This document shows, one piece after another, positions 17,015-25,883 of a stretch of 36,010 nucleotides of DNA (the stretch's first letter is position 1; each line of letters opens with the position of its first letter). The DNA comes from Sediminibacterium sp. (GTDB lineage Bacteria > Bacteroidota > Bacteroidia > Chitinophagales > Chitinophagaceae). The notes under the pieces were generated by a model. It worked only from the letters and a program-made list of their open reading frames with translations, made no database searches and was not told where the DNA came from. Location: NCBI GenBank assembly GCA_027490265.1, contig JAIXYL010000069.1, forward strand, positions 1-36,010, in the 5' to 3' direction. The position numbers and the translations under genes were made by a program.

Positions 17015-18898
17015 ATGGCAGACGATAAGCATTTGGTTAGATATGATGAAGATTCCATTCGGTCATTAGATTGGAAAGAACATATAAGATTGCGCCCAGG
17101 CATGTATATTGGAAAGCTGGGGGATGGCTCTGCAGCTGACGATGGTATTTACGTATTGATTAAAGAAGTGATTGACAACTGTATTGATGAATATACCATG
17201 GGGCATGGCAAGCAGGTTGAGTTAACCATTGAAGGCAAAACGGTATCGGTTCGAGATTATGGTAGGGGTATTCCTTTGGGAAAAGTGATTGATGTAGTTA
17301 GTAAAATTAATACTGGTGCTAAATACGATAGTAAGGCGTTTCAAAAAAGTGTTGGGTTGAACGGCGTGGGTACCAAAGCTGTAAATGCCTTGAGCAGTCA
17401 TTTTTTAGTGACGTCGTTTAGAGATGGTAAATGTAAAACCGCTGAATTTGAAAAAGGGGAATTGGTCAAGGACCATAAAGAAATAAAGACCGACGAACCC
17501 AATGGTACGTTGGTGGTGTTTACCCCCGATGATACGGTGTTTAGGAACTTTCATTTTATTCATGAATACCTCGACAATCAGTTGTGGAATTACTGTTACT
17601 TGAATGCAGGGCTAGCCATGCATTTTAATGGTAAGAAATACGTGAGTAAAAATGGGCTTTTAGACTTACTACAGCGTAAAACCAATCCGGATGAATTGCG
17701 GTATCCCATTATTCATTTAAAAGGGGATGATATTGAAATCGCTTTGTCGCACAACAATGATTACGGAGAAGACATTTTTTCTTTTGTGAATGGACAGTAC
17801 ACCACACAGGGTGGAACACATCAACAAGCATTTAGAGAAGCGTATGTAAAAGTAGTCAGGGATTTCTTTAAAAAAGATTACGATGCGTCAGATATACGAA
17901 CCAGTATTGTTGCAGCTGTGTCTGTAAGGGTGCAAGAGCCAGTGTTTGAGAGTCAAACCAAAACAAAATTGGGCTCACAAAATATTGCTGAAGGTGGTCA
18001 AAGTATGAAATCTTTTGTTTTGGATTTCATGGCCAAAGAGTTGGACAACTTCTTGCATCGCAATGCTGCAACTGCAGATGCTTTAAAGAAACGCATCGAA
18101 CAAAATGAACGTGAGCGGAAAGAGTTGGCGGGCATTAAAAAATTGGCCAATGAGCGTGCCAAAAAAGCCAATCTTCACAATAAAAAATTGCGCGATTGTC
18201 GGGTGCATTTAAATGATGAATTGCCTGCAAAAAACAAAGAAGCGTTTATTGCACTACAAAAAGACACCACTATTTTTATTACCGAAGGGGATAGTGCCAG
18301 TGGTAGTATCACCAAGAGTAGGCATGTGGATACCCAAGCGGTATTTAGTTTAAGAGGTAAACCATTGAATTCCTTTGGCGAAACCAAAAAAGTGGTGTAT
18401 CAAAATGAAGAATTTAATCTCTTACAACACGCATTAAATATTGAAGATGGACTTGAGGGATTGCGTTATAATAATATTGTCATTGCAACAGATGCCGATG
18501 TAGATGGGATGCATATTCGCTTATTGCTCATGACTTTTTTCTTGCAATTCTTCCCCGATTTGGTAAAGAAAGGACATGTGTATATTTTGGAAACCCCATT
18601 ATTTAGAGTGCGCAATAAGCAAGAGACCATTTATTGTTACGATGAAACAGAGAAACAAGCTGCTTCAAAGAAATTAGGCAGTAAACCAGAGATTACCCGA
18701 TTTAAAGGGTTGGGGGAAATTTCACCTGAAGAATTTGGCCGATTCATTGGAAGGGATATTCGCTTGCAGCCAGTTATTTTAGAACAAGGGGATCATATTC
18801 AAGACTTTCTAGAATATTATATGGGTAAAAATACCATGGAAAGACAGGAGTTTATCATCAACAATCTTAGAGTAGAATTAGATTTAATCGATCAATAA
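17015..18898 (+). CDS. parE: DNA topoisomerase IV subunit B
   Basis: The 627-residue type IIA topoisomerase ATPase subunit. GHKL ATPase motifs: E51 and N55 (EVIDNCIDE), D81 (DYGRGIP), and [10 protein letters not shown] at 113-122 (ATP lid). TOPRIM motifs: E425 ([10 protein letters not shown]) and D494/D496/D498 (DADVDG), which bind the catalytic magnesium. A conserved coiled, Lys-rich stretch at about 355-395 precedes the TOPRIM domain, as in Bacteroidota ParE. It works with ParC (encoded at 20110) in an A2B2 enzyme that decatenates daughter chromosomes and relaxes supercoils. It heads a five-gene run with 9-15 bp gaps. Length and the nearby parC favour ParE over GyrB. Confidence 0.93.
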   Translation: MADDKHLVRYDEDSIRSLDWKEHIRLRPGMYIGKLGDGSAADDGIYVLIKEVIDNCIDEYTMGHGKQVELTIEGKTVSVRDYGRGIPLGKVIDVVSKINTGAKYDSKAFQKSVGLNGVGTKAVNALSSHFLVTSFRDGKCKTAEFEKGELVKDHKEIKTDEPNGTLVVFTPDDTVFRNFHFIHEYLDNQLWNYCYLNAGLAMHFNGKKYVSKNGLLDLLQRKTNPDELRYPIIHLKGDDIEIALSHNNDYGEDIFSFVNGQYTTQGGTHQQAFREAYVKVVRDFFKKDYDASDIRTSIVAAVSVRVQEPVFESQTKTKLGSQNIAEGGQSMKSFVLDFMAKELDNFLHRNAATADALKKRIEQNERERKELAGIKKLANERAKKANLHNKKLRDCRVHLNDELPAKNKEAFIALQKDTTIFITEGDSASGSITKSRHVDTQAVFSLRGKPLNSFGETKKVVYQNEEFNLLQHALNIEDGLEGLRYNNIVIATDADVDGMHIRLLLMTFFLQFFPDLVKKGHVYILETPLFRVRNKQETIYCYDETEKQAASKKLGSKPEITRFKGLGEISPEEFGRFIGRDIRLQPVILEQGDHIQDFLEYYMGKNTMERQEFIINNLRVELDLIDQ

Positions 18899-18909
18899 AA
18901 TCAGCATAG

Positions 18910-19719
18910 ATGATTCATATAGTTTTTGAAACAGCCAATGTGAAGGCTTTAGAAACAGCGATGGAATTGGATGAGCCACTGAGAGGAGCCGTATGGGAAA
19001 TTAAGGACGATTTTGCAGTAGGGCCAATTGACAGTATTTATGACACAGAAGGGTATCAACAACGCAGAGATTGGTGGAAAGCTGTATTGGCATATTCTCC
19101 TTATGAAGACCAATTAGATATTGTAGACGACAAGTTGGTTGTTCATCAATTGGTACAACAGTTAACAGAACAACCAGATTTAGAAGTATGGATTTGGATG
19201 GGACAAAATGCACACGATGTGTGTGGTTATTATTGGTTGATGTCTCAATTAGCGGCATTTGCAGGTAGAATACAAGTTTTGTATTTGAATAATTTGCCAT
19301 TCTTCAATGAAAAGGGCCAAATTTTCTATCCTACCCATTTGCATGAAATTCAACCCAGGGAATTTGTGAAAGCTAAAAAACTAGCCAGACCAATCACCCT
19401 TAGTGAATTTGAATTGGATCCAGACGAATGGAAAAAAATATGCAGTGAAAATGCAATGGTTCGTTTTTTGGAAGGGGGTAAAAAGATTGTAGGCAAAGAA
19501 GTGCATTTCTTTGATAAGCCTTTATTAAGCTTTGTTACAAAAGATGCCCAAAAATTAAGTAAAGTGATTGGGGCTGCACTCAATAAAATGACGGTACAAA
19601 CAGGGGATGCTTTTTTGGTATGGCGATTGAGACAATTGGCAGAGCAAAATGTTGTGTTGATCACTGGAGATATAACTAAAGGATGGAAAGAGGTAACTGT
19701 TCAATTAGCTACCACATAA
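18910..19719 (+). CDS. DUF1835 protein between parE and parC
   Basis: This 269-residue soluble protein opens with MIHIVFETANVKAL and contains WEIKDDFAVGPI, then RRDWWKAVL, as in DUF1835 proteins (domain about 1-125). The C-terminal half (from about residue 150) probably corresponds to the accompanying DUF3658-like region, with basic/aromatic residues. The function of the family is not known to me; no catalytic motif can be assigned. It begins 11 bp after parE and ends 9 bp before the cupin gene, so it is translated from the topoisomerase IV message. The placement suggests a role tied to DNA topology or to cell growth, but this is only association. Confidence 0.8.
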   Translation: MIHIVFETANVKALETAMELDEPLRGAVWEIKDDFAVGPIDSIYDTEGYQQRRDWWKAVLAYSPYEDQLDIVDDKLVVHQLVQQLTEQPDLEVWIWMGQNAHDVCGYYWLMSQLAAFAGRIQVLYLNNLPFFNEKGQIFYPTHLHEIQPREFVKAKKLARPITLSEFELDPDEWKKICSENAMVRFLEGGKKIVGKEVHFFDKPLLSFVTKDAQKLSKVIGAALNKMTVQTGDAFLVWRLRQLAEQNVVLITGDITKGWKEVTVQLATT

Positions 19720-19728
19720 AATCAAAAC

Positions 19729-20094
19729 ATGGTAACAGTAATTCCCTTAGATAAAATTGGTGAAGACGAACGTGGGGCAACCCATTATTTTGATATGGAT
19801 CGATCTGGGCAGTGTATTGTGGCATACCGTAAAGCGGGCAGTGTAAGCGGACAGCATTATCACAAGGGGATTGCGATTAAAAAGAATCCAGAAAAAATTG
19901 TGGTCATGCATGGGGAAGCATTGCTGAATTGGAAAGATGTACAATCTGACCGATCTGGCTCTGTGCTCATTAAAGCGCCTGCTTTAGTTGAGATTGCTCC
20001 ATTTGCTTGGCACGAAGTGATATCACAAACAGATATCATCATTTTTGAGCTGAATGGTTTAGAAGATGCAAAAGATGATACTTTTAGATTGTAG
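19729..20094 (+). CDS. Small single-domain cupin protein
   Basis: A 121-residue protein with a cupin-like metal site: H43 and H45 (GQHYHKG), a candidate acidic ligand E55 (NPEKIVV), and H95 (FAWHEV) in the second cupin motif. The fold resembles sugar 3,5-epimerase-like or FdtA-like cupins, but the epimerase His-Asp dyad cannot be placed by eye, so the activity is open. It could be a small metabolite sensor or an isomerase. It sits between the DUF1835 gene (9 bp) and parC (15 bp) in the same message. ATG at 19729; no signal peptide. Confidence 0.72.
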   Translation: MVTVIPLDKIGEDERGATHYFDMDRSGQCIVAYRKAGSVSGQHYHKGIAIKKNPEKIVVMHGEALLNWKDVQSDRSGSVLIKAPALVEIAPFAWHEVISQTDIIIFELNGLEDAKDDTFRL

Positions 20095-20109
20095 AATTAA
20101 GCAAAACGA

Positions 20110-22623
20110 ATGGCAAAAGAGAAAATAGATAGAAGGGTTTTTGAGAACGAAACCGGTGTTCAAGGCCAATATAAAAATTGGTTCTTGGAATATGCATCCT
20201 ATGTAATATTGGAAAGAGCGGTACCTGCATTGGAAGATGGGCTTAAGCCTGTTCAACGAAGGATTCTCCATTCAATGAAGGAAATGGATGACGGCAGATT
20301 TAATAAAGTGGCCAATATTATTGGGCAAAGTATGCAATATCATCCTCATGGTGATGCCAGTATTGGGGATGCTTTAGTGAATTTGGGGCAAAAAGATTTA
20401 TTGATTGAAACACAGGGTAACTGGGGGGATGTAAGAACAGGTGATTCTGCGGCCGCTTCACGTTATATAGAAGCACGTTTGTCAAAATTTGCTTTAGAAG
20501 TGGCTTTTAATGCCAAAACCACTGAGTGGCAATTGAGTTATGATGGTAGAAAAAATGAGCCAGTTAATTTGCCAATGAAATTTCCTTTGTTATTGGCACA
20601 AGGTGCTGATGGGATTGCTGTTGGCTTATCTACTAAAATATTGCCACATAATTTTTGTGAATTAATTGATGCGTCCATCAAATATTTAAGAGGTCGTAAG
20701 TTTGAATTGTATCCTGATTTTCAAACGGGTGGAATGATTGACGTCTCTGGGTACAATGAAGGCAAAAGAGGTGGGAAAGTTAGGGTAAGAGCACATGTAG
20801 AAGAATTAGATAAAAAGACCTTGGTCATTAAAGATGTTCCCTATGGTGTAACCACTACCCAGTTAATGGAAAGTATTACAAAGGCCAATGATCAGGGAAA
20901 AATTAAAATCAAGAAAGTTACCGATGTAACCGCAAAAGATATTGAGATTCAAATTGATTTGGCAGCTGGCATTTCACCAGATATTACCATTGACGCTTTG
21001 TATGCATTCACGGATTGCGAAGTCAGCATCTCACCAAATGCATGTGTGATTGAAAACCATAAGCCTAGGTTTATGGGGGTTCAAGAATTATTGCGTTGTT
21101 CAGTAGATAATACAAAGCAGTTATTACAAAGAGAATTAGCCATTCGTTTGGCAGAGCTTGAAGACAAATGGCATTATTCTTCTTTAGAAAAAATCTTCTT
21201 TGAAGAAAAAATTTATAAAGAGTTAGAACAAAAACATGAAACATGGGAGCATGTTATTGAAGCCATTGATAAAGGCTTTACACCATTTAAAAAGAAACTC
21301 AAACGAGCCATTGAACGAGAAGACATTTTAAAATTGACAGAAAAGCCTGTTCGAAGAATTTACCGATTAGATATTAATGAGCTTAACCAACAAATAAAGG
21401 GCATTGAAGCTGATATTGAACAAGTGAATCATGATTTGGCGCATTTAACAGATTATGCAGTTGCGTATTATGACAATTTATTAAAGAAGTTTGGAAAGGG
21501 CAGGGAGCGTAAAACAGAAATTAAAGAGTTTGATACCATTCAAGTAAAACAAGTAGCTATTGCCAATACAAAATTATACATCAATAGAGCGGAAGGGTTT
21601 ATTGGGACTGGGCTTAAAAAAGATGAGTTTTTAGGTGAATGCTCAGACTATGATGATATCATTGCCTTTACTAAGGCAGGTATTATGAAAGTGGTGAAAG
21701 TGTCGGATAAAACCTTTATAGGTAAAGACATTATACATGCGGCCATCTTTGAAAAAAATGATGAGCGCACCACGTATAATATGATTTATTTAGATGGCAA
21801 ATCTGGCATCAGTTATGCCAAACGTTTTAATGTGACGGGTGTTACCAGAGAAAAAGAATATGATTTAACCAAAGGGTCAGAAAAAAGTAAGGTTCATTAT
21901 TTATCTGCCAATCCTAATGGTGAAGCTGAAACACTTAAAATTGTACTAAGCCCTAATTGTACTGCACGCATTAAAGAACTTGATTTTTATTTTGAAGAAT
22001 TAGAGATCAAAGGGAGAAGCAGTATGGGTAATCAGGTAACTAAGTATCCCATTAAAACAGTTAAACTGAAAGAAGCAGGAAAAAGCACATTGGCTGGAAG
22101 AAAGCTTTGGTTTGATGACAAATTTGGCAGACTGAATACTGAGGAGAAAGGCCAATATTTAGGGATGTTTGAAGACGAAAAAATTCTTGTTATTTACAAT
22201 GATGGCTCATACGAATTAACGGATACTGAAATAACCCAACGATTCGAGCCAGAAAAAATAGCATTAGTTGAACAGTTTGATCCCAACAAAACCATTACAG
22301 CTGTTTATTTAGATGCGGATAAGGGGCAATACAATATCAAACGGTTTAAAATTGAAACCACCACTTTAAAAACACAGTTTTTATTCATTAAGGAAGGCAA
22401 AGAGAATCGTTTAGAGGCTGTTACAACTGAAACTGAACCCATATTAGTGGTTCAAACCGGTAGAGGACAGCAAGTAAGAAAAGCCAAATTTAAAGTGGCA
22501 AAAATGGTAGAAGTCATGGGATGGAAAGCAGTTGGAGCCAAGTTAACCGATTTCAATAAGAGCATCGAAATGGAATGGGAAATTAGGCCACCAGCAGATA
22601 CAGCACAAACCGAACTCTTCTAA
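20110..22623 (+). CDS. parC: DNA topoisomerase IV subunit A
   Basis: The 837-residue breakage-reunion subunit. The active-site tyrosine is Y119 in AASRYIEARLS, which forms the 5'-phosphotyrosyl link. The quinolone-determining segment is YHPHGDASIGDALV at 77-90, with Ala83 and Asp87 where E. coli ParC has Ser80 and Glu84. A long coiled-coil region lies at about 355-455 (RLDINELNQQIKGIEADIEQ). The C-terminal part from about 490 forms beta-pinwheel blades (KLYINRAEGFIGTGLKKDEF, IAFTKAGIMKVVKVSD, YLDGKSGISYAKRF, YELTDTEITQRF). No canonical GyrA box (QRRGGKG) is seen, supporting ParC. It works with ParE from the same operon. Confidence 0.93.
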   Translation: MAKEKIDRRVFENETGVQGQYKNWFLEYASYVILERAVPALEDGLKPVQRRILHSMKEMDDGRFNKVANIIGQSMQYHPHGDASIGDALVNLGQKDLLIETQGNWGDVRTGDSAAASRYIEARLSKFALEVAFNAKTTEWQLSYDGRKNEPVNLPMKFPLLLAQGADGIAVGLSTKILPHNFCELIDASIKYLRGRKFELYPDFQTGGMIDVSGYNEGKRGGKVRVRAHVEELDKKTLVIKDVPYGVTTTQLMESITKANDQGKIKIKKVTDVTAKDIEIQIDLAAGISPDITIDALYAFTDCEVSISPNACVIENHKPRFMGVQELLRCSVDNTKQLLQRELAIRLAELEDKWHYSSLEKIFFEEKIYKELEQKHETWEHVIEAIDKGFTPFKKKLKRAIEREDILKLTEKPVRRIYRLDINELNQQIKGIEADIEQVNHDLAHLTDYAVAYYDNLLKKFGKGRERKTEIKEFDTIQVKQVAIANTKLYINRAEGFIGTGLKKDEFLGECSDYDDIIAFTKAGIMKVVKVSDKTFIGKDIIHAAIFEKNDERTTYNMIYLDGKSGISYAKRFNVTGVTREKEYDLTKGSEKSKVHYLSANPNGEAETLKIVLSPNCTARIKELDFYFEELEIKGRSSMGNQVTKYPIKTVKLKEAGKSTLAGRKLWFDDKFGRLNTEEKGQYLGMFEDEKILVIYNDGSYELTDTEITQRFEPEKIALVEQFDPNKTITAVYLDADKGQYNIKRFKIETTTLKTQFLFIKEGKENRLEAVTTETEPILVVQTGRGQQVRKAKFKVAKMVEVMGWKAVGAKLTDFNKSIEMEWEIRPPADTAQTELF

Positions 22624-22632
22624 ATCAATACC

Positions 22633-23472
22633 ATGGAACCTATTAAAGTTGGACAATACAATACATTGCGGGTTAATCGAAAAGTTGATTTTGGCTTTTA
22701 TTTAGATGATGGCGCAGAAGGGATTTTATTGCCCAAACGTTTTGCGCCACCTCAATTGGCTATTGACGACACTGTCACAGTTTTTGTTTATCACGATTCA
22801 GACAATCGGTTGATTGCTACCACCCAAAAACCAAATGCTGTAGTGGGGGATATTGTCAAACTAAAAGTGGTATCGGTAACCAAGCAAGGTGCGTTTTTAG
22901 ATTGGGGTTTGATGAAAGACTTATTTGTGCCAGCTTCCAAACAAGTGTCCGGTATGCGATTGGGCGGCGAATATTTGGTGAAATTATACATTGACGAGAT
23001 GACTGGTCGGGTAGCAGCAACAGAAAAAGTTGAGAACCTGATGAGCAATGATCACTTAACTGTGAAAGAAATGGATATGGTTGATTTATTGGTCTATAGG
23101 ACTTCAGAATTAGGCTATGTCATGATCATCAATAATCAACATATAGGCATATTGCATGGCAATGAAGTGTTTCAACCCTTGGAAATAGGTGATCGGGTGA
23201 AAGGGTTTATCAAAAAAATACGACCTGACAATAAAATTGATTTAATTGTTGGAAAGCCAGGCTACGCTAAAGTAGAAGATGAAACCGAAAAAATCATTCG
23301 ATTGCTCAATGAAAATAATGGCTACCTACCATACAATGACAAGTCTGATCCTACAGATATTTATGCATTTTTTGGGATGAGTAAGAAAGCATTTAAAATG
23401 ACGACTGGTCATTTGTACAAACAAAAAAAGATCCAATTTACCCAGACAGGCATTCAATTGATTGAACAATAA
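22633..23472 (+). CDS. cvfB: CvfB-family S1-like RNA-binding protein
   Basis: A 279-residue protein that matches CvfB/YitL: an N-terminal S1-like barrel (GQYNTLRVNRKVDFGFYLDD, ILLPKRF), a central S1 domain (VGDIVKLKVVSVTKQGAFLDWG, KDLFVPASKQ), a third barrel around RTSELGYVMIINNQHIGILH, and a C-terminal winged helix (DIYAFFGMSKKAFKMTTGHL then YKQKKI). In firmicutes CvfB affects virulence factor expression and binds RNA; no role is established in Bacteroidota. It is last in the parE-parC run, 9 bp after parC. No terminator hairpin follows in the 55 bp before the thiolase. Confidence 0.88.
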   Translation: MEPIKVGQYNTLRVNRKVDFGFYLDDGAEGILLPKRFAPPQLAIDDTVTVFVYHDSDNRLIATTQKPNAVVGDIVKLKVVSVTKQGAFLDWGLMKDLFVPASKQVSGMRLGGEYLVKLYIDEMTGRVAATEKVENLMSNDHLTVKEMDMVDLLVYRTSELGYVMIINNQHIGILHGNEVFQPLEIGDRVKGFIKKIRPDNKIDLIVGKPGYAKVEDETEKIIRLLNENNGYLPYNDKSDPTDIYAFFGMSKKAFKMTTGHLYKQKKIQFTQTGIQLIEQ

Positions 23473-23476
23473 TTTA

Positions 23477-23492
23477 ACTAACGCGTGTTAGT
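23477..23492. promoter_or_regulatory. Operator-like dyad upstream of the thiolase
   Basis: ACTAAC-GCGT-GTTAGT is a perfect 6-bp inverted repeat with a 4-bp spacer. It occupies the -33 region of the thiolase promoter (the -7 box is at 23501-23508), so a bound protein would block RNA polymerase. Size and symmetry fit a TetR-family operator; no such regulator is encoded in the window. Confidence 0.5.
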
Positions 23493-23500
23493 AAATTAAT

Positions 23501-23508
23501 TAACTTTG
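23501..23508 (+). promoter_or_regulatory. -7 element of the thiolase promoter
   Basis: TAACTTTG is a perfect match to TAnnTTTG, 19 bp before the ATG at 23528. No TTG is found at the expected -33 position, where the dyad lies instead. Confidence 0.5.
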
Positions 23509-23527
23509 CGCTTTAAATTTATTGAAT

Positions 23528-24712
23528 ATGTCATCAAAAACCGTTTACATCGTTTCCGCTGTTCGCACACCAATTGGAAGTTTTGGTGGAAGTCTAAAAG
23601 ATTTTTCAGCAACACAATTAGGGGCCATTGCCATTAAAGGTGCTATTGCAAAAGCTGGGATAGATGGGGCACTGGTAAACGAAGTGTTGATGGGTTGCGT
23701 TATTCAAGCCAATACTGGGCAAGCACCTGCTAGACAAGCTGCAAAGTTTGCTGGATTACCTGATTCAGTTGTTGCTACAACCGTGAATAAGGTTTGTGCC
23801 AGCGGCATGAAAGCCATTGCGCAAGGAGCACAGGCAATTTTGTTGGGCGACGCGGATATTGTAGTTGCAGGCGGTATGGAGAGTATGAGCAATGTGCCAT
23901 TTTATTCACCCAACCTGAGATGGGGGAATAAATACGGGAATGTGCAATTGATTGATGGCTTGGCCAAGGATGGTTTAACCGATGTGTATCATAATACAGC
24001 CATGGGGAATGCTGCAGAACTTTGTGCAAAAGACTGTCAAATTTCAAGAGAAGACCAGGACGCTTTTGCTATTGAGAGTTACCAACGCAGTCAAAAAGCT
24101 TGGAACAATGGATGGTTTCAAGACGAGATTGTTCCAGTAGAAATCCCACAACGTAAAGGCGATCCCATTTTATTTTCAAAAGATGAAGAACCCTTTAATG
24201 TAAAGTTTGATAAAATCCCAGAATTAAAACCTGCTTTTATTAAAGACGGAACGGTTACAGCTGCTAATGCCAGCACAATGAATGATGGGGCTGCAGCGTT
24301 GGTGTTGATGAGTCAAGAAAAAGCAGAGGCATTGGGCGTTAAACCCCTCGCCATCATCCGTGCTTATGCTGATGCAGAGCAGGCGCCAGAATGGTTTACC
24401 ACAACGCCTTCATTGGCTTTACCTAAGGCGGTAGCTAAGGCAGGATTGACCATGACTGATATTGATTTTGTAGAATTAAATGAAGCATTTTCTGTAGTAG
24501 GAATAGCGAATACACAAAAGCTTGGACTGAATCCTGAAAAAGTGAATGTACACGGTGGTGCGGTGTCTCTTGGTCACCCGTTGGGTTGTAGCGGCGCACG
24601 CATCATTGTAACCTTGATCAATGTATTGAAGCAGCAAGGGGGCAAATTAGGTGCGGCTGGTATTTGTAATGGTGGAGGCGGAGCTAGTGCAATGGTAATT
24701 GAATTGGCTTAG
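23528..24712 (+). CDS. Acetyl-CoA C-acetyltransferase (thiolase)
   Basis: I start at the ATG at 23528 (394 residues); a TTG two codons earlier is less likely. All thiolase residues are present: nucleophile C90 (NKVCASG), H350 (GHPLGCSG), C380 (GICNGGGGAS), and the NEAF motif. It condenses two acetyl-CoA to acetoacetyl-CoA or cleaves the reverse way, in the cytosol. The sequence alone does not decide between a biosynthetic and a beta-oxidation role. No other fatty-acid oxidation gene is adjacent. A promoter and an operator-like dyad lie directly upstream. Its TAG stop overlaps the TAA stop of the convergent NmrA-like gene (TTAG). Confidence 0.92.
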   Translation: MSSKTVYIVSAVRTPIGSFGGSLKDFSATQLGAIAIKGAIAKAGIDGALVNEVLMGCVIQANTGQAPARQAAKFAGLPDSVVATTVNKVCASGMKAIAQGAQAILLGDADIVVAGGMESMSNVPFYSPNLRWGNKYGNVQLIDGLAKDGLTDVYHNTAMGNAAELCAKDCQISREDQDAFAIESYQRSQKAWNNGWFQDEIVPVEIPQRKGDPILFSKDEEPFNVKFDKIPELKPAFIKDGTVTAANASTMNDGAAALVLMSQEKAEALGVKPLAIIRAYADAEQAPEWFTTTPSLALPKAVAKAGLTMTDIDFVELNEAFSVVGIANTQKLGLNPEKVNVHGGAVSLGHPLGCSGARIIVTLINVLKQQGGKLGAAGICNGGGGASAMVIELA

Positions 24713-25347
24713 TAATTACTAATGCCAACCCTTTCACGAATATGGGTATTTGCTGTTGCAGTTTGTAAAATAGCCATGGCTAAATCGCCTGCATTAATTC
24801 TGTAATGATTGGGATCTGGCGCATAATTAACACTCGTGATAAATATGCCAGTCTCGTCTTGATCGTGTATATCAGCAGGACAAAAAAACGTCCAATCCAA
24901 ATTGCTATTCAGTAATAATTCAAATGCACTTAAATGTTCTAATCCAACAGGCAAGTAGGCTTTAGGATAATCTTCTGCATGCAACAAGAGCGTGTTGTCT
25001 TCTGCATTGAGTATGCCAAATCCACCCAAGGCCACAATCCTTTTCTTGCCTTTTTTTTGCATTTGCGTAATGATTTGTTTCATACCCAGACTTCTGGTTT
25101 TGTCTGAACCATCAGAAGCACCACCTAAAACGGAAATAATCACATCTGCATCCGCTATGGCTTTAGCTACATCTTTTTCATCAAACAAATAGCCTTTCTG
25201 TGCAATCAAATGATCGTTTCGTTGGTCTTGATCAATCAAGCTTTCTACATTTCTGCCAAATGCCGTAACATAATGCCCTTTGTTTAAAGCTTGTTGAATA
25301 ATGCGTTTCCCTACTTGACCAGTAGCGCCAAAAACAGTTAGATGCAT
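24709..25347 (-). CDS. NAD(P)H-binding NmrA/SDR-like protein
   Basis: A 212-residue protein with an N-terminal dinucleotide-binding loop (VFGATGQVGKRI, residues 4-15), a basic residue for NADPH choice after strand 2 (FGRN), and a D-V-I-I-S-V-L-G-G strand typical of atypical SDR_a5 / NmrA-like proteins. The catalytic YxxxK of classical SDRs is not present, so it may be a redox sensor or an atypical reductase rather than a standard dehydrogenase. It is third in the minus-strand run lipoprotein - YtxJ - this gene, 8 bp after YtxJ. Confidence 0.8.
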   Translation of the reverse strand: MHLTVFGATGQVGKRIIQQALNKGHYVTAFGRNVESLIDQDQRNDHLIAQKGYLFDEKDVAKAIADADVIISVLGGASDGSDKTRSLGMKQIITQMQKKGKKRIVALGGFGILNAEDNTLLLHAEDYPKAYLPVGLEHLSAFELLLNSNLDWTFFCPADIHDQDETGIFITSVNYAPDPNHYRINAGDLAMAILQTATANTHIRERVGISNY

Positions 25348-25355
25348 ATAAATAA

Positions 25356-25694
25356 TTAATGGGTAGTAGCAAGTTCCTCAATAATCTCACTCATTTGAAT
25401 ACCTTGATGACTTTCATCGTAAGTACATTCGCCGTTTTTAATGATGAGCACTTGTGGTGATTCGTGGTAAACATCAAATACATCCGCTACTGCATTAGAA
25501 ACAGAACGGTATTGAATTAAATCTAAAAAATAGAAGTCGGCATTGTCTGGTGCAGTTTCTCTTTCTAAGCGATTCAAGGCCATTGAACTTATACTGCAAC
25601 GTGTACTGTGCTTAAAAATAATTTGGGGCTTATTAAATGAAGCCTGCTTAATATGTTCTAATTGCGTGATATCGGTAAGTTGATTCCAAAGCAT
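25356..25694 (-). CDS. ytxJ: Bacillithiol-system redox protein YtxJ
   Basis: The 112-residue thioredoxin-fold protein has a monothiol site T-R-C33-S-I-S (KHSTRCSISS), followed by a conserved P-Q strand (ESPQVLII) that supplies the cis-Pro. This is the YtxJ/DUF2847 signature of bacilliredoxin-like proteins, which remove bacillithiol from oxidised cysteines. Its presence implies, but does not prove, that the organism makes bacillithiol; the bsh genes are not in the window. A second Cys is in NGECTYD near the C-terminus. It lies between the small lipoprotein (34 bp upstream) and the NmrA-like gene (8 bp downstream). Confidence 0.88.
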   Translation of the reverse strand: MLWNQLTDITQLEHIKQASFNKPQIIFKHSTRCSISSMALNRLERETAPDNADFYFLDLIQYRSVSNAVADVFDVYHESPQVLIIKNGECTYDESHQGIQMSEIIEELATTH

Positions 25695-25728
25695 GTGTTC
25701 AGTTTCTGCAAAATTAATTCATTTGCAG

Positions 25729-25848
25729 CTATCCTCTGAAATAACGTGGGTTAGTTGTAGGGCAACCTTTGCCCTTTACAGAAGCACAAGAACTGATTAA
25801 GATGCTGGTAAATGCAGCCAATAAAATAATAAGGCTTAACTTTTTCAT
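25729..25848 (-). CDS. 39-residue lipoprotein
   Basis: The reading frame ATG 25848 to TAG 25731-25729 encodes 39 residues: a Lys start (MKKLSLIILLAAF), a hydrophobic helix, and a lipobox L-I-S-S-C. The mature chain is only 19 residues (C-A-S-V-K-G-K-G-C-P-T, ending YFRG). The lipobox makes a lipid-anchored envelope peptide likely. From memory, very small Bacteroidota lipoproteins with a GKGCP-like stretch occur elsewhere, but I cannot verify homology. It is 34 bp upstream of ytxJ on the same strand and probably co-transcribed. A -7 box TATCTTTG with an overlapping dyad lies 41 bp before the ATG. The opposite-strand frame over the same region (25769-25969) has no recognisable features. Confidence 0.75.
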   Translation of the reverse strand: MKKLSLIILLAAFTSILISSCASVKGKGCPTTNPRYFRG

Positions 25849-25883
25849 ACTGTTGGGCTTTGTTAGGGAAGCTGTAATTTGCG

